Source: Prochlorococcus sp. AG-315-D17 (GTDB lineage: Bacteria; Cyanobacteriota; Cyanobacteriia; PCC-6307; Cyanobiaceae). From it: a stretch of DNA of 22,388 nt. The notes below the pieces were generated by a model, which was given only the letters and a program-made list of their open reading frames with translations, searched no databases and was not told the origin of the DNA. Position 1 is the first letter of the stretch. Each line of letters starts with the position of its first letter. The position numbers were made by a program, and so were the translations under genes. The stretch is from NCBI GenBank assembly GCA_003283685.1, contig QBWD01000013.1, forward strand, positions 1 to 22,388. Reading direction: 5' to 3'. This document shows, piece after piece, positions 8,178 through 14,838 of this stretch.

Positions 8178-8529
8178 TTAATTTTGTTTGTCTTCATAGC
8201 TAAGATCATATTGATTTCATATCGTTTTGCAAAGCGCATAAATCTATTGAAATCTTCTTTTGTTTTCCAACAGTAAATCTCTTCTATAGCTGTATATTTT
8301 CCATTCTTTCTGGAAACAGTAATATTTATCTCTTTTGTCGATAGTGAACCTTCCTCATCAATTAAATATATTACCTGTATTTCTTTGAAATTATATTATG
8401 TCACAGCTGCTGGATTCTCGAATCCAAAAAAGCCTGACCAGCTTGCCCATCTTTACCTTTAGTTAGTCTAATTTGAGGGATCACATCTTCGTTGATTCCA
8501 TTGAAAAATTTTATTGCTGCAAAGCTCAT
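8178..8529 (-). pseudogene. psb28: psb28 pseudogene (photosystem II assembly factor Psb28)
   Basis: Psb28 binds CP47 and PSII assembly intermediates at the thylakoid membrane. From the ATG at 8529 the frame reads MSFAAIKFFNGINEDVIPQI, then RLTKGKDGQAGQAF, the Psb28 N-terminal pattern (family: IQFxxGxxExxxPxxRLTRSxxGxxGxAxF). In the next frame come GFENPAAVT, a TAA (8398-8396), NFKEIQVIYLIDEEGSLSTK, then KTKEDFNRFMRFAKRYE, which match the family's GMYLIDEEGE and WDRFMRFMERY. The frame slips by one base at a run of six T (coding strand, 8431-8426), and a nonsense codon interrupts the second half. A third slip near 8200 would restore SYEDKQN and a stop at 8178. The total span of 352 nt equals the normal gene (about 112-117 codons). 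At least two lesions make a functional product unlikely. Confidence 0.85.
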
Positions 8530-8972
8530 TAGTCCTTAAATCAATTTATTGTTCCAGTGATGAAACTTCTATCTATTACTACTAGGATTAACCATATGGA
8601 TTCTAACTTTTCCTTCTGAATACAAAATCTCAGTAATGCTTAAGGTGTTATGTGTAGATAATTTTTTGTTGTTGGACTTCGCTTTCATTCTTTTAGTTCA
8701 ACATTACAAGTCATCTCTACTTATAGACTATAAGAAGTTTGTTTTTTGTTTTTTCCTATTGTTTTTCAAAATAGAATCATATTTGCTACATATGATTGAA
8801 TCTTTTATTAAATTTTCTTTAACTCATTATACGTATTCAGTTCTTATTCCGAATTAATGATTTTAATCCATACAGAATAGTAGCTTCTGCCTCTTTGGAT
8901 TTTTAAACTTTACTTTTATAAGTGGCTTTTCCTTGAAAAGAACTTATCCTTTGTTTCTTGTCCTTAGTTAGT
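8530..8972. other. Interval without a supported gene
   Basis: This interval lies upstream of the psb28 relic. The only long open frame (8636-8857, +) is rich in Phe and Leu, as expected from T-rich non-coding DNA, and has no ribosome site, so I do not call it. No repeats were seen. Confidence 0.5.
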
Positions 8973-9000
8973 TTGAATCGTTATTTCATTAGGTTATTAC
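8973..9000 (+). promoter_or_regulatory. Possible promoter of an orphan transcript
   Basis: TTGAAT (8973-8978) and TATTAC (8995-9000) are 16 bases apart, close to a sigma70 promoter, with the start expected near 9007. A terminator lies about 80 bases downstream and no ORF lies between them. In AT-rich DNA such pairs also occur by chance. Confidence 0.3.
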
Positions 9001-9083
9001 TAAGAGATTAGTTATACGAACCCATCAAATGATCTTGATAATAAAGCTATCAGCTTAGTTAGAAAAATCTTCTGAAGGAAATC

Positions 9084-9110
9084 AAGGGGCGGGGATAAGC
9101 CCCTTCTTTC
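9084..9110 (+). terminator. Rho-independent terminator without an upstream gene
   Basis: AAGGGGC and GCCCCTT form a 7-bp G+C-rich stem around GGGGATAA, followed by CTTTC. No plus-strand ORF worth calling ends within 200 bases upstream, so it may end a small RNA starting near 9007. Confidence 0.6.
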
Positions 9111-9294
9111 TATGTCAATAAAATAAATATATAACCCGTAGAATTGCAATTTATACAATTCAGGATTAACAATATGTACTAGGTGTAGTTACCTATAGTT
9201 ATCAATGTAAGGAGAAATTCGATTAAGTTTGTTTGCGAAGGTATGGTCTTCGAACAAAAAGTAAGTGATTTTCAATGCAAATCGCTTTATTTAC

Positions 9295-9672
9295 ATGCTA
9301 TTTGCAGCGTATGAACCAGGACAAGCAATGGCTATCGCAAATTTATCACTCGCCGTATTCTGTGCATTTACAATTTGCCTACCTTTTTTACTAATAACTC
9401 GTGGAGATAAAACAGAAGCTAATCGAGAGTTTCTTATTTCAACAGTTAATCCGTGGTCTCATATTGAACCGAAATTAGAGTTAACACCAATCGTAGATAC
9501 TGGAGTCATTCCAATAAATGAAATGGCACCAAATCTAGAAATTGTACCTGACTCTAATGCCGTAATTTCTGAGTCTGAAGAAGTACTTTCTACGGAGCCT
9601 AAAGGTTCTGAAGAGTTAGTAGAAGCATCAAGTTCGGCATCCTTAAGAACTGATGAAGCTATAGCCGCTTAA
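9295..9672 (+). CDS. Membrane protein with long acidic tail (125 aa), hypothetical
   Basis: I start it at the ATG at 9295 (MLFAAYEPGQAMAIANLSLA); the frame is open to a GTG at 9265, which would add ten residues. A hydrophobic helix runs at about 12-34 (IANLSLAVFCAFTICLPFLL), followed by a positively charged segment (TRGDKTEANR), then about 80 residues rich in Glu, Ser, Pro and Val with low complexity near the end (SEELVEASSSASLRTDEAIA). It is probably a single-pass protein with a disordered acidic domain. The terminator at 9741-9774 follows. Not recognised. Confidence 0.62.
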   Translation: MLFAAYEPGQAMAIANLSLAVFCAFTICLPFLLITRGDKTEANREFLISTVNPWSHIEPKLELTPIVDTGVIPINEMAPNLEIVPDSNAVISESEEVLSTEPKGSEELVEASSSASLRTDEAIAA

Positions 9673-9740
9673 CAGGGAAAACATAGAAGCCTATAAAAGG
9701 TTAGTACTACTATCCTGGTTGAATTTGGATCTTGCAGGGC

Positions 9741-9774
9741 AAAGGGCACTGGCTTATGTCAGTCCCTTTCTTTG
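9741..9774. terminator. Terminator between convergent genes
   Basis: AAAGGG-C-ACTG pairs with CAGT-CCCTTT (one bulged C) around an 8-nt loop, followed by CTTTG. It ends the 9295 gene, and the minus-strand gene at 9783 also runs into it. Confidence 0.72.
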
Positions 9775-9782
9775 TAGAAATG

Positions 9783-10124
9783 CTAATTATTTACCATTTT
9801 AAAGCCTGAGCCACATGGACTTCCTTCTGCTCCTTTAGGGGGGCTAATCAAAAAACCTCCACCACTCAAGTCACCATAATGATCAAGTTTTAACCCTTTC
9901 AATAAACTAAGTTGATCTTCCGGAGCAAATAAGGTGATTCCATCAGTTCTTGCAACAGGAATACCAGCTTGCTTCCCACATCTGATTCGAAGATACAACC
10001 AACCTTCATCAAAACCATCGGATAATAAATCAATATGCATTTCGCCAGGAGTACCTCCGAATGCAGATTGTCTAAGTAGTTCAGCAGTGGCAGATTTGCT
10101 AATAGTTAAGTTGAAACCCATCAT
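9783..10124 (-). CDS. HesB/IscA-family (A-type Fe-S carrier-like) protein, atypical Cys motif
   Basis: A 113-aa protein with the HesB/IscA layout: LTISKSATAELLRQSAF at the start (6-22), a central YLRIRCGKQAGIPV (44-57), LFAPEDQLSLLKGLKLDHYG (65-84), and an end reading GGGFLISPPKG, then PCGSGF (103-108). A-type carriers bring Fe-S clusters to apoproteins through three cysteines, one central and two in CGCG near the C-terminus. Here Cys49 and Cys104 remain but the last Cys is Ser (CGSG), so binding of a cluster through three thiols is not possible. It may be a divergent relative rather than a working carrier. Two tandem ATGs stand at the start. It is a single gene. Confidence 0.78.
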   Translation of the reverse strand: MMGFNLTISKSATAELLRQSAFGGTPGEMHIDLLSDGFDEGWLYLRIRCGKQAGIPVARTDGITLFAPEDQLSLLKGLKLDHYGDLSGGGFLISPPKGAEGSPCGSGFKMVNN

Positions 10125-10490
10125 GCAATGTTACTTATTGATATTTAGTTTAGAGAACTATTAGTTTCTTTATTCATTATGACATTTTAACCGAACAATC
10201 ATCTTTCCTAGGATTTTCCTGAATATTAATCTCACATATATTATTTGAATTAATAATTTAATAGAAGATAAATTTGTTTTTAATCGATAGAGGGTAGCTA
10301 TTTATCGGGATACCTAACTCATAAGTATTCCCAACCAATCTGGGTCGTATAGGCCGAATAGTTTGCTTCGGGTTACATCCTTTTCTATTCTTTTTCCTTA
10401 CGACAAAGTAGTAATGCCCCTTGAACGAAACTAATGTATTACTCTTTCTTTGATGCTGTATTTTCTGATTCTTTCATATCTCCAATGTGA
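10125..10490. other. Interval without a supported gene
   Basis: The minus strand carries a start-less open run at about 10282-10477 rich in Arg and Lys (for example NRKGCNPKQTIRPIRPR). It uses codons such as CGG, CGA and CCC that are rare here, so I do not call it. No hairpin or repeat stands out. Confidence 0.4.
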
Positions 10491-10718
10491 ACTGTTTATG
10501 TTATTTCAGATAGTCAGCTTGAAGAACTCAAGAATAAAGTATGTCAAGAAGAACTCGACAATATCAACGTTTCTCGAAAAAGGCTTGAGAAGATCTATCA
10601 AGCTTGTTTAAAAGTATTCGGTGAGAGTCAGCATGAACTACAAGAAGAAATGAAGGCCTTGCTCCAACTCCTAAAGAAAAAGTTACCACTTAATTTCTAC
10701 TCAAGTGCTAGTTTATAA
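10491..10718 (+). pseudogene. Start-less coiled-coil remnant (75 codons)
   Basis: The frame after a TGA reads SDSQLEELKNKVCQEELDNI, then NVSRKRLEKIYQACLKVFGE and a helical tail ending SSASL before TAA. Charge and leucine spacing are those of a helical protein, and the frame is clean for 75 codons, but no ATG, GTG or TTG precedes Met56. It is probably the remains of a small gene that lost its 5' end. The hairpin at 10747 lies just downstream and could have been its terminator. Confidence 0.5.
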
Positions 10719-10746
10719 TTACACTTGATTGACAGTCGATTTGTCT

Positions 10747-10772
10747 GGGGAATACTGCCCCCCTTTTTTTTA
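10747..10772 (+). terminator. Short hairpin with T-run just before the DUF1499 start
   Basis: GGGG, a 7-nt loop and CCCC are followed by two more C and seven T, ending two to three bases before the ATG at 10774. It looks like a rho-independent terminator with a short stem. It may end the remnant at 10491-10718, or act in the leader of the DUF1499 gene. Confidence 0.5.
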
Positions 10773-10773
10773 T

Positions 10774-11187
10774 ATGATCAGACATATTCTAAAAGCCTTT
10801 GCAAGCACCTTTTTTTTTCTCTTGGTTCTTTTTTTTAGTATCACTCCAGCAGAAATAAATGCAGCTACAAAGGAACTTCCTGAATGTGTTGTGGTTACAC
10901 ACTGTGTAAAACAAGATTTTAACGTAAACAACTTAGAAGATGCATTTGTAAAAGCTGTTGACATTGTTTCTAGTACTCCTCGTACAAAAATAGTTGAGCA
11001 AACTAATTCGTATATTCATGCTGAAGCTAAGACTAAATGGAGAAGATATACAGATGATTTTGTTCTGATAGCAATCCCTGAGAAAGGAATCATTCAAGTC
11101 AGATCAGAATCAAGAGTTGGAATTGGAGATAATGGGGTTAATAAGAAGAGGATTGATGACTTTGCCTATCGTCTTATGATTGAATAG
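10774..11187 (+). CDS. DUF1499-family protein with signal peptide (137 aa)
   Basis: I start it at the ATG at 10774 (MIRHILKAFASTFFFLLVLF); the open frame reaches a TTG at 10729, but that would place a terminator hairpin inside the gene. Residues 1-30 form a signal peptide with a likely cut after INA. The mature part has LEDAFVKAVDIVSSTPRTKI (54-73), YIHAEAKTKWRRYTDDF (80-96), then IIQVRSESRVGIGDNGVNKK (106-125), the core of DUF1499 (family: RSxSRxGxSDxGxNxxR). Its function is unknown; the signal suggests a periplasmic or membrane-edge location. A diverged paralogue is at 20318. Confidence 0.8.
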   Translation: MIRHILKAFASTFFFLLVLFFSITPAEINAATKELPECVVVTHCVKQDFNVNNLEDAFVKAVDIVSSTPRTKIVEQTNSYIHAEAKTKWRRYTDDFVLIAIPEKGIIQVRSESRVGIGDNGVNKKRIDDFAYRLMIE

Positions 11188-11374
11188 AATTCTTATTTAG
11201 GGAGATATATAAGCTAAATAACTAATAATATAAATATTCAATAAGGAGCCTTCATTGCATTAACAATCCTAGTCAATAATTTTATATGTAAAGCAAGGAG
11301 GACTCTCTTAGTAAAGAGTTTGATTGTCTGGAACTTTATCTTGAAAACCTGAAAGATTTTTGCTTTTATGAATC

Positions 11375-11522
11375 ATGAGTGGAGACAACCTATTTGCTTA
11401 ACAGCCAATATAGTTTTACTCAAAAAGAAATGACTGAAATCAAGTTTAAATTAGTGCGTCATTACTTGAAATTAATTTATCAATGCCACTCAATCATTGA
11501 TTTAGATAGGAAACACAAATAA
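11375..11522 (+). pseudogene. Decayed paralogue of the 3301 gene
   Basis: From the ATG the frame reads MSGDNLFA, TAA, QPI, TAG, FYS, which matches MSGDNLLGAQPLKFYS of the intact gene at 3301 position for position with two nonsense codons. A run of five A then shifts the frame by one, after which EMTEIKFKLVRHYLKLIYQC continues to TAA, parallel to EMTESKLIVLSHFEKKF in the intact copy. Three lesions make it a pseudogene. Immediately upstream, a start-less open run (EFDCLELYLENLKDFCFYES) ends in a TGA that overlaps this ATG as ATGA. Confidence 0.75.
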
Positions 11523-11658
11523 TGTTGACAGCATATAGTTAGTTAAGGGGTGGAATCTGTTTTAATCTTTTCTTTAATCATATTTAGATATTTTGTTTTT
11601 AATTTCTTTTTTCTCTCTTTCAAGAATTTCTTTAATTGTTGTAGCTTCATTAATTTGC

Positions 11659-11877
11659 TTAGTCCTTTTTAGAGGGATAAAGACGTGCAATTTTTCTTTT
11701 TTGTTCGTCCTTAGCAGCTTTTTTTCTTTCCCTATCTTTCAAAGAATCTGAATCATTGGTTACCTTATAAAATACCATCCCCATCAGACCGCTAAAGATT
11801 ATCCCAGTAATAATGAGTATTATCCCGATACTCCCTGTGGGACTTAGGTAATCGAAATTAAAGCCAATTGTGTCCAT
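11659..11877 (-). CDS. Small membrane protein (72 aa), downstream of nitroreductase
   Basis: The N-terminus MDTIGFNFDYLSPTGS is followed by a hydrophobic helix at about 16-37 (IGIILIITGIIFSGLMGMVF) and a highly charged, helical Lys/Arg-rich tail (KDRERKKAAKDEQKRKIARL). By the positive-inside rule the tail is cytoplasmic. It starts seven bases after the nitroreductase stop, and AAGGA overlapping that stop can serve as its ribosome site, so the two are probably co-transcribed. A further open stretch in another frame (IKEILEREKKEIKNKISK, to about 11563) could be a frameshifted extension. Not recognised. Confidence 0.62.
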   Translation of the reverse strand: MDTIGFNFDYLSPTGSIGIILIITGIIFSGLMGMVFYKVTNDSDSLKDRERKKAAKDEQKRKIARLYPSKKD

Positions 11878-11884
11878 AGATCTA

Positions 11885-12454
11885 TTAATCCTTTTCTCTG
11901 AAAGTGGAGCTAATGGAAGGTCTATTTATTGATGTTGGTATATCTCCATATCCTACCCATATAAACCCAATTATTTTTTCTTCACTCGGGCTTATTTCAG
12001 CAATTTCATAAGTACGCATTTCGGTAGTAATATTCCCTGTTGACCACTTACTTCCCACTCCATCTCCAACAAGTGAAAGAGATAAGTTTTGAATTGCACA
12101 AGCACAAGCTGCATAATCTTCGCGTGCTTGAACTTGATTGTTTGTAGATATTTGACTTGCTATAAGTAAATGAGAAGGGTTAAGAACTTTAGCCCTAATT
12201 CTCTCAATGTTTTTTTGATCTGTTGGCATATCACCAAGCTTTAATTTCAGTTGCAATTTAAGAAGGAGCTCTCTTTTATTTCTTCCAATGCTTGTAAAAC
12301 GCCAGGGGAAAGTCATTCGGTGACAAGGCGCCTGATTAGCTGCATCTATTGACTTTTCAATTATTTCTTTAGGAACTCTTTTCTTAGAAAAAGAATGAAT
12401 TGTCCTTCGTTCTCTGATTGCTTGTACTATTTCCATGATTTTTTTTAAGTTCAT
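11885..12454 (-). CDS. Nitroreductase-family FMN flavoprotein (189 aa)
   Basis: The protein has the nitroreductase layout: AIRERRTIHSFSKKRVPKEI (12-31), where the RRT/S and the Arg-rich start contact the FMN phosphate, then IDAANQAPCHRMTFPWRF (36-53, family AAxxAPSxxNxxPWxF), HLLIASQ (95-101), a helix ACACAIQNLSLSLVGDGVGS (116-135) and the end IIGFIWVGYGDIP (161-173). Members reduce nitro compounds, quinones or enones with NAD(P)H, cytoplasmic and usually dimeric; the substrate cannot be told. GAGGG precedes the ATG. A small membrane protein follows, and another FMN-type flavoprotein lies upstream with a HAD relic between them. Confidence 0.85.
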   Translation of the reverse strand: MNLKKIMEIVQAIRERRTIHSFSKKRVPKEIIEKSIDAANQAPCHRMTFPWRFTSIGRNKRELLLKLQLKLKLGDMPTDQKNIERIRAKVLNPSHLLIASQISTNNQVQAREDYAACACAIQNLSLSLVGDGVGSKWSTGNITTEMRTYEIAEISPSEEKIIGFIWVGYGDIPTSINRPSISSTFREKD

Positions 12455-12501
12455 TAACCCTCAATCTTGAATCATACTTAGTCATGACTTCAGTGATTCA
12501 G

Positions 12502-12633
12502 CTATACAGGCTCAGTATCAAGAAGGACTCCATCAAGATAAAAAAATAATGCTTGTAGTTTTTTAAACTTGGGTTTATATGAACTCTTTACTTCTCTTTG
12601 TAGAGAGGCAATATATTTTCTTCGTTTACTTAT
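12502..12633 (-). pseudogene. HAD-superfamily hydrolase relic (N-terminal motif I only)
   Basis: The minus strand, without a start codon, reads LQREVKSSYKPKFKKLQALF then FYLDGVLLDTEPV and stops at TAG. ALFFYLDGVLLDTEP matches motif I of CbbY or beta-phosphoglucomutase-like HAD phosphatases (FDLDGVLxDTE), but the nucleophile Asp is replaced by Tyr and the remaining 200 or so residues are absent; the nitroreductase start follows 48 bases later. It is a short relic with no activity expected. The match rests on about 14 residues. Confidence 0.5.
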
Positions 12634-12665
12634 TCAATGATTAATTTTAAGCACATTTCTAGGCC

Positions 12666-13217
12666 TCATGGATTAATTCTTTCTTCTGTCCAATCACTTT
12701 CTCTTAACCAACGTCTTCTTATATGTACTGGTTTTTGGAAAATTAACTGTTCCACTTGATTTATTACTATCTTTATCAAAATAAAGTTATTTAACTTTGG
12801 TGTTCCCTCTTTTATTTCACTAGGAAAAAAAGAATCTTTTTCATATTTATCACCTGGTCGTGGCCATGCCCATAAAGACTTAGCATTTGGTGAAAGATTC
12901 TCCCATTGAGTCAAAGCATCATTATCGTCATCTATTTTTGATATTCCTCTGAATCTAAATTGACATTTTGAATTGGGAAATAGCCAGCATATCTCAACGT
13001 TATTATTTTTCTTTATTTCTTTAAACTTTTCACTTCTCTTGTCTGTCAAGACTTCTATTTCATACTCTTTAGTCCAACCTCTAAAAACAACTGTTCTTAC
13101 TCTAGGAGAATTATCCATGCCAACTGTTGAGAATTGAATCCATCTAGAGAAATTTTTATTTGACTCTTTTTTTTGACTATCAATCACTTGCTGGATCCAA
13201 GGAGGCATATTCTGCAT
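12666..13217 (-). CDS. Alr4036-type (Npun_F5749 family) PNPOx-like FMN flavoprotein (183 aa)
   Basis: This belongs to the split-barrel flavin-binding fold of pyridoxamine 5'-phosphate oxidases, in the cyanobacterial Alr4036 subgroup. Visible blocks are FSRWIQFSTVGMDNSPRVRT (23-42), VVFRGW (43-48), LTDKRSEKFKEI (57-68), VEICWLFPNSKCQFRFRG (74-91), SLWAWPRPGDKYE (114-126) and the C-terminal HIRRRWLRESDWTEERINP (165-183), which matches the family's end. It probably binds FMN; true PNP oxidase activity is unproven for this subgroup. Its ATG overlaps the TAA of the upstream membrane microprotein by one base (TAATG), suggesting coupling. An internal ATG at codon 4 is an alternative. Confidence 0.85.
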   Translation of the reverse strand: MQNMPPWIQQVIDSQKKESNKNFSRWIQFSTVGMDNSPRVRTVVFRGWTKEYEIEVLTDKRSEKFKEIKKNNNVEICWLFPNSKCQFRFRGISKIDDDNDALTQWENLSPNAKSLWAWPRPGDKYEKDSFFPSEIKEGTPKLNNFILIKIVINQVEQLIFQKPVHIRRRWLRESDWTEERINP

Positions 13218-13345
13218 TATTTTTTCTTCGTCTTTGTCTCAAATCCCTCTTTATAGTCAGCACCAGATTTATTAAACCAAGCAAGTAATGCTGCAATAGG
13301 TATTCCTATTGAAAGAGCAATGCCCCATTGAGTTATTTCGTGCAT
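13217..13345 (-). CDS. Membrane microprotein (42 aa) coupled to the Alr4036-type flavoprotein
   Basis: The ORF reads MHEITQWGIALSIGIPIAAL, then LAWFNKSGADYKEGFETK and a Lys-rich end. One hydrophobic helix is predicted at about 6-24, with a charged cytoplasmic tail. Its TAA overlaps the ATG of the flavoprotein gene by one base, which supports real translation. Its job could be to tether or regulate the flavoprotein, but this is inference from position only. Confidence 0.6.
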   Translation of the reverse strand: MHEITQWGIALSIGIPIAALLAWFNKSGADYKEGFETKTKKK

Positions 13346-13367
13346 TAGAAATTCATCGATTGGCTTT

Positions 13368-13640
13368 TTGGCTTTTGAAGACAATGATCATATTACAACT
13401 CAGTTAGCTTGGGTTGATGATAAATTTACTCTTGTAGCTGCATATACTACTGCTGATGACAACAACACTGAAGAGGGTCTAGATTTTAATGATTATTCGT
13501 CTTATTAAATAATCGGTAGCTATAGCTTCTGTGATGACTATAACCTGAGTGTGGTATCGGAGTGAAAGAAACAAGTCAACGCTCTTACTATTGAGACTTC
13601 ACTGAATATGGTTGAAAAAGGAAATACTGTGATTGTGTAA
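13368..13640 (+). pseudogene. Porin fragment with in-frame stops
   Basis: The frame reads LAFEDNDHITTQLAWVDDKF, then TLVAAYTTADD and FNDYSSY, TAA (13506-13508), IIGSYSFCDDYNLSVVSE, TGA (13563-13565), then NALTIETSLNMVEKGNTVIV and TAA. Alternating aromatic and hydrophobic residues, and phrases such as DKFTLVAAYT and GSYSFxDDYxLSV, resemble beta strands of the C-terminal barrel of cyanobacterial outer-membrane porins (Som/OprB type, normally 400-550 aa). One frame is kept across three stops, and the N-terminal part is missing. It is a non-functional relic; assignment to porins is by pattern. Confidence 0.58.
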
Positions 13641-13908
13641 TATCCCTGCTTTATAACTTCTTTCTGGAACCTTCCACGTTGGTTTTTTGCTAATCGTTTA
13701 ATCGTAAGAATCTGGTTCTTTGGAGAAGTCACAAATTAATTATATTTAAAACCAAGTCTGAGAATAATGAAAGTTTTTAGAAGTAAAAGTGTCAGACCCT
13801 GAGTTAAATTAAAAGTATTCTTTTCTTTATCCACTCAAAATAAGAGTAATTAAAGCTTTTCCGTTATCGCGGAATTGTTTTCTTAAGCTTAGGAGGTAAA
13901 ATTAAATA

Positions 13909-14049
13909 ATGATTCCAGATTTTTTTCAATCAGCTGAACCAGCAAGAGATTTTGGAACTTGGGGACCCGTAATAGGCATTATTATTGTCTTCCTCGGGAC
14001 TTGCGTGGGGGTAGAGGTCAGAATCGGAGAAGATGACAAAGAGAACTAA
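13909..14049 (+). CDS. Membrane microprotein (46 aa) coupled to the DUF1651 gene
   Basis: It begins MIPDFFQSAEPARDFGTWGP, followed by a hydrophobic helix at about 19-37 (GPVIGIIIVFLGTCVGVEV) and an acidic end (GEDDKEN). AGGAGGT lies 11 bases upstream of the ATG, one of the best ribosome sites in the window. The TAA overlaps the ATG of the next gene by one base (TAATG), so the two are probably translated together. Not recognised. Confidence 0.7.
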   Translation: MIPDFFQSAEPARDFGTWGPVIGIIIVFLGTCVGVEVRIGEDDKEN

Positions 14050-14309
14050 TGAGGAGAGAAGGCTGGTTAATTAAAAAAGATCGAGTTTGGGCAATGCGAT
14101 TTTTTCTCGATAATCATCCCGATTGTGATGGGACAACATATATACGAGTTCACTATGCAAGCTGCAAACATAGATTCCTTCATGGAATTACACCTCATGT
14201 TCAATTAAGAGACAGTGAAAAGTTGACAAGAAAAGCAGCAATTGAACTCTGGAAATCTTCAGTAGAAACTGAGTGGGAAGTCAGCAAACCTTTGTGGAAG
14301 ACTTTCTAG
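14049..14309 (+). CDS. DUF1651-family protein (86 aa)
   Basis: The order EGWLIKKDRVWAMRFFLD (4-21), the middle strand TTYIRVHY (29-36), then SEKLTRKAAIELWKSSVETE (56-75) and a final WEVSKPLW (76-83) follows DUF1651, a family of about 80-100 aa restricted to marine Synechococcus and Prochlorococcus, in which a WL start, an R(D/E)xA..LW helix and a terminal GWxxxxPxW recur. Function unknown; soluble and basic. It is coupled to the membrane microprotein upstream. Confidence 0.75.
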   Translation: MRREGWLIKKDRVWAMRFFLDNHPDCDGTTYIRVHYASCKHRFLHGITPHVQLRDSEKLTRKAAIELWKSSVETEWEVSKPLWKTF

Positions 14310-14480
14310 CTCGAATTACCATTTCTACTTTTTGTTAGTTTAATACTTAATTCAGAATAATTGACATACTATTTAATAATTAATAAGCTCTCATTTTTAA
14401 TTCAATAAGTTGTTTTATTCGTAGAGATAATAAAACATCCTTTGATCAGTGGAAAACTATTTTTGTAAAGCTATTCGTTA

Positions 14481-14507
14481 GAATATGGAGAATATGGAGA
14501 ATATGGA
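14481..14507. repeat. Three perfect copies of a 9-bp tandem repeat
   Basis: The unit GAATATGGA is repeated three times without change in an interval with no called gene. Read in frame it gives Met-Glu-Asn repeats in an 18-codon ORF that is too short to support. It is probably a slippage product. Confidence 0.85.
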
Positions 14508-14533
14508 AAACTCCTTAAGTTATTTATTCTTAT

Positions 14534-14656
14534 TTAGTTAAGTCTGTAATACGCTCTATATACTTTTGGCCTTTTCCATAATATTGAATAAATTGCTTCA
14601 AGTGCCTTTTGAGTTTTAGGAAGCTTGCAAGCCGGATAGGACTTTTCTGTAATCAT
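14534..14656 (-). CDS. Small hypothetical protein (40 aa)
   Basis: The ORF reads MITEKSYPACKLPKTQKALE, then AIYSILWKRPKVYRAYYRLN. It is basic, with a hydrophobic and aromatic C-terminal half. It has an ATG start and uses common codons. No ribosome site is clear and no homologue is recognised. Confidence 0.42.
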   Translation of the reverse strand: MITEKSYPACKLPKTQKALEAIYSILWKRPKVYRAYYRLN

Positions 14657-14838
14657 TTGATTATTTTGGAGTCGCTATTTACGTTTTACAAACAAACCTT
14701 GTCTGTAGTCAAGAGTGAAAATGCCAGAGTAAAAGAACTTAGGAAGTAATACTGAGTATTAAAAGAGGATGGATAATTGTCATTACCCTTCGCTACTAAA
14801 CAGGTAATTCTCTCTATTGATTTGTGATTGGAGAGGAG

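Noticed and set aside
8636..8857. Plus-strand ORF of 73 codons rich in Phe and Leu
   Set aside because: The composition is that expected from T-rich non-coding DNA, and there is no ribosome site or recognisable pattern.
10320..10400. Possible tRNA because of a locally G+C-richer stretch
   Set aside because: No cloverleaf and no T-loop consensus could be built on either strand.
10282..10477. Start-less open run on the minus strand rich in Arg and Lys
   Set aside because: It uses codons that are rare in this genome and has no start; it may be chance.
13538..13732. Minus-strand ORF of 64 codons
   Set aside because: It lies opposite the porin relic and has no protein-like pattern of its own.
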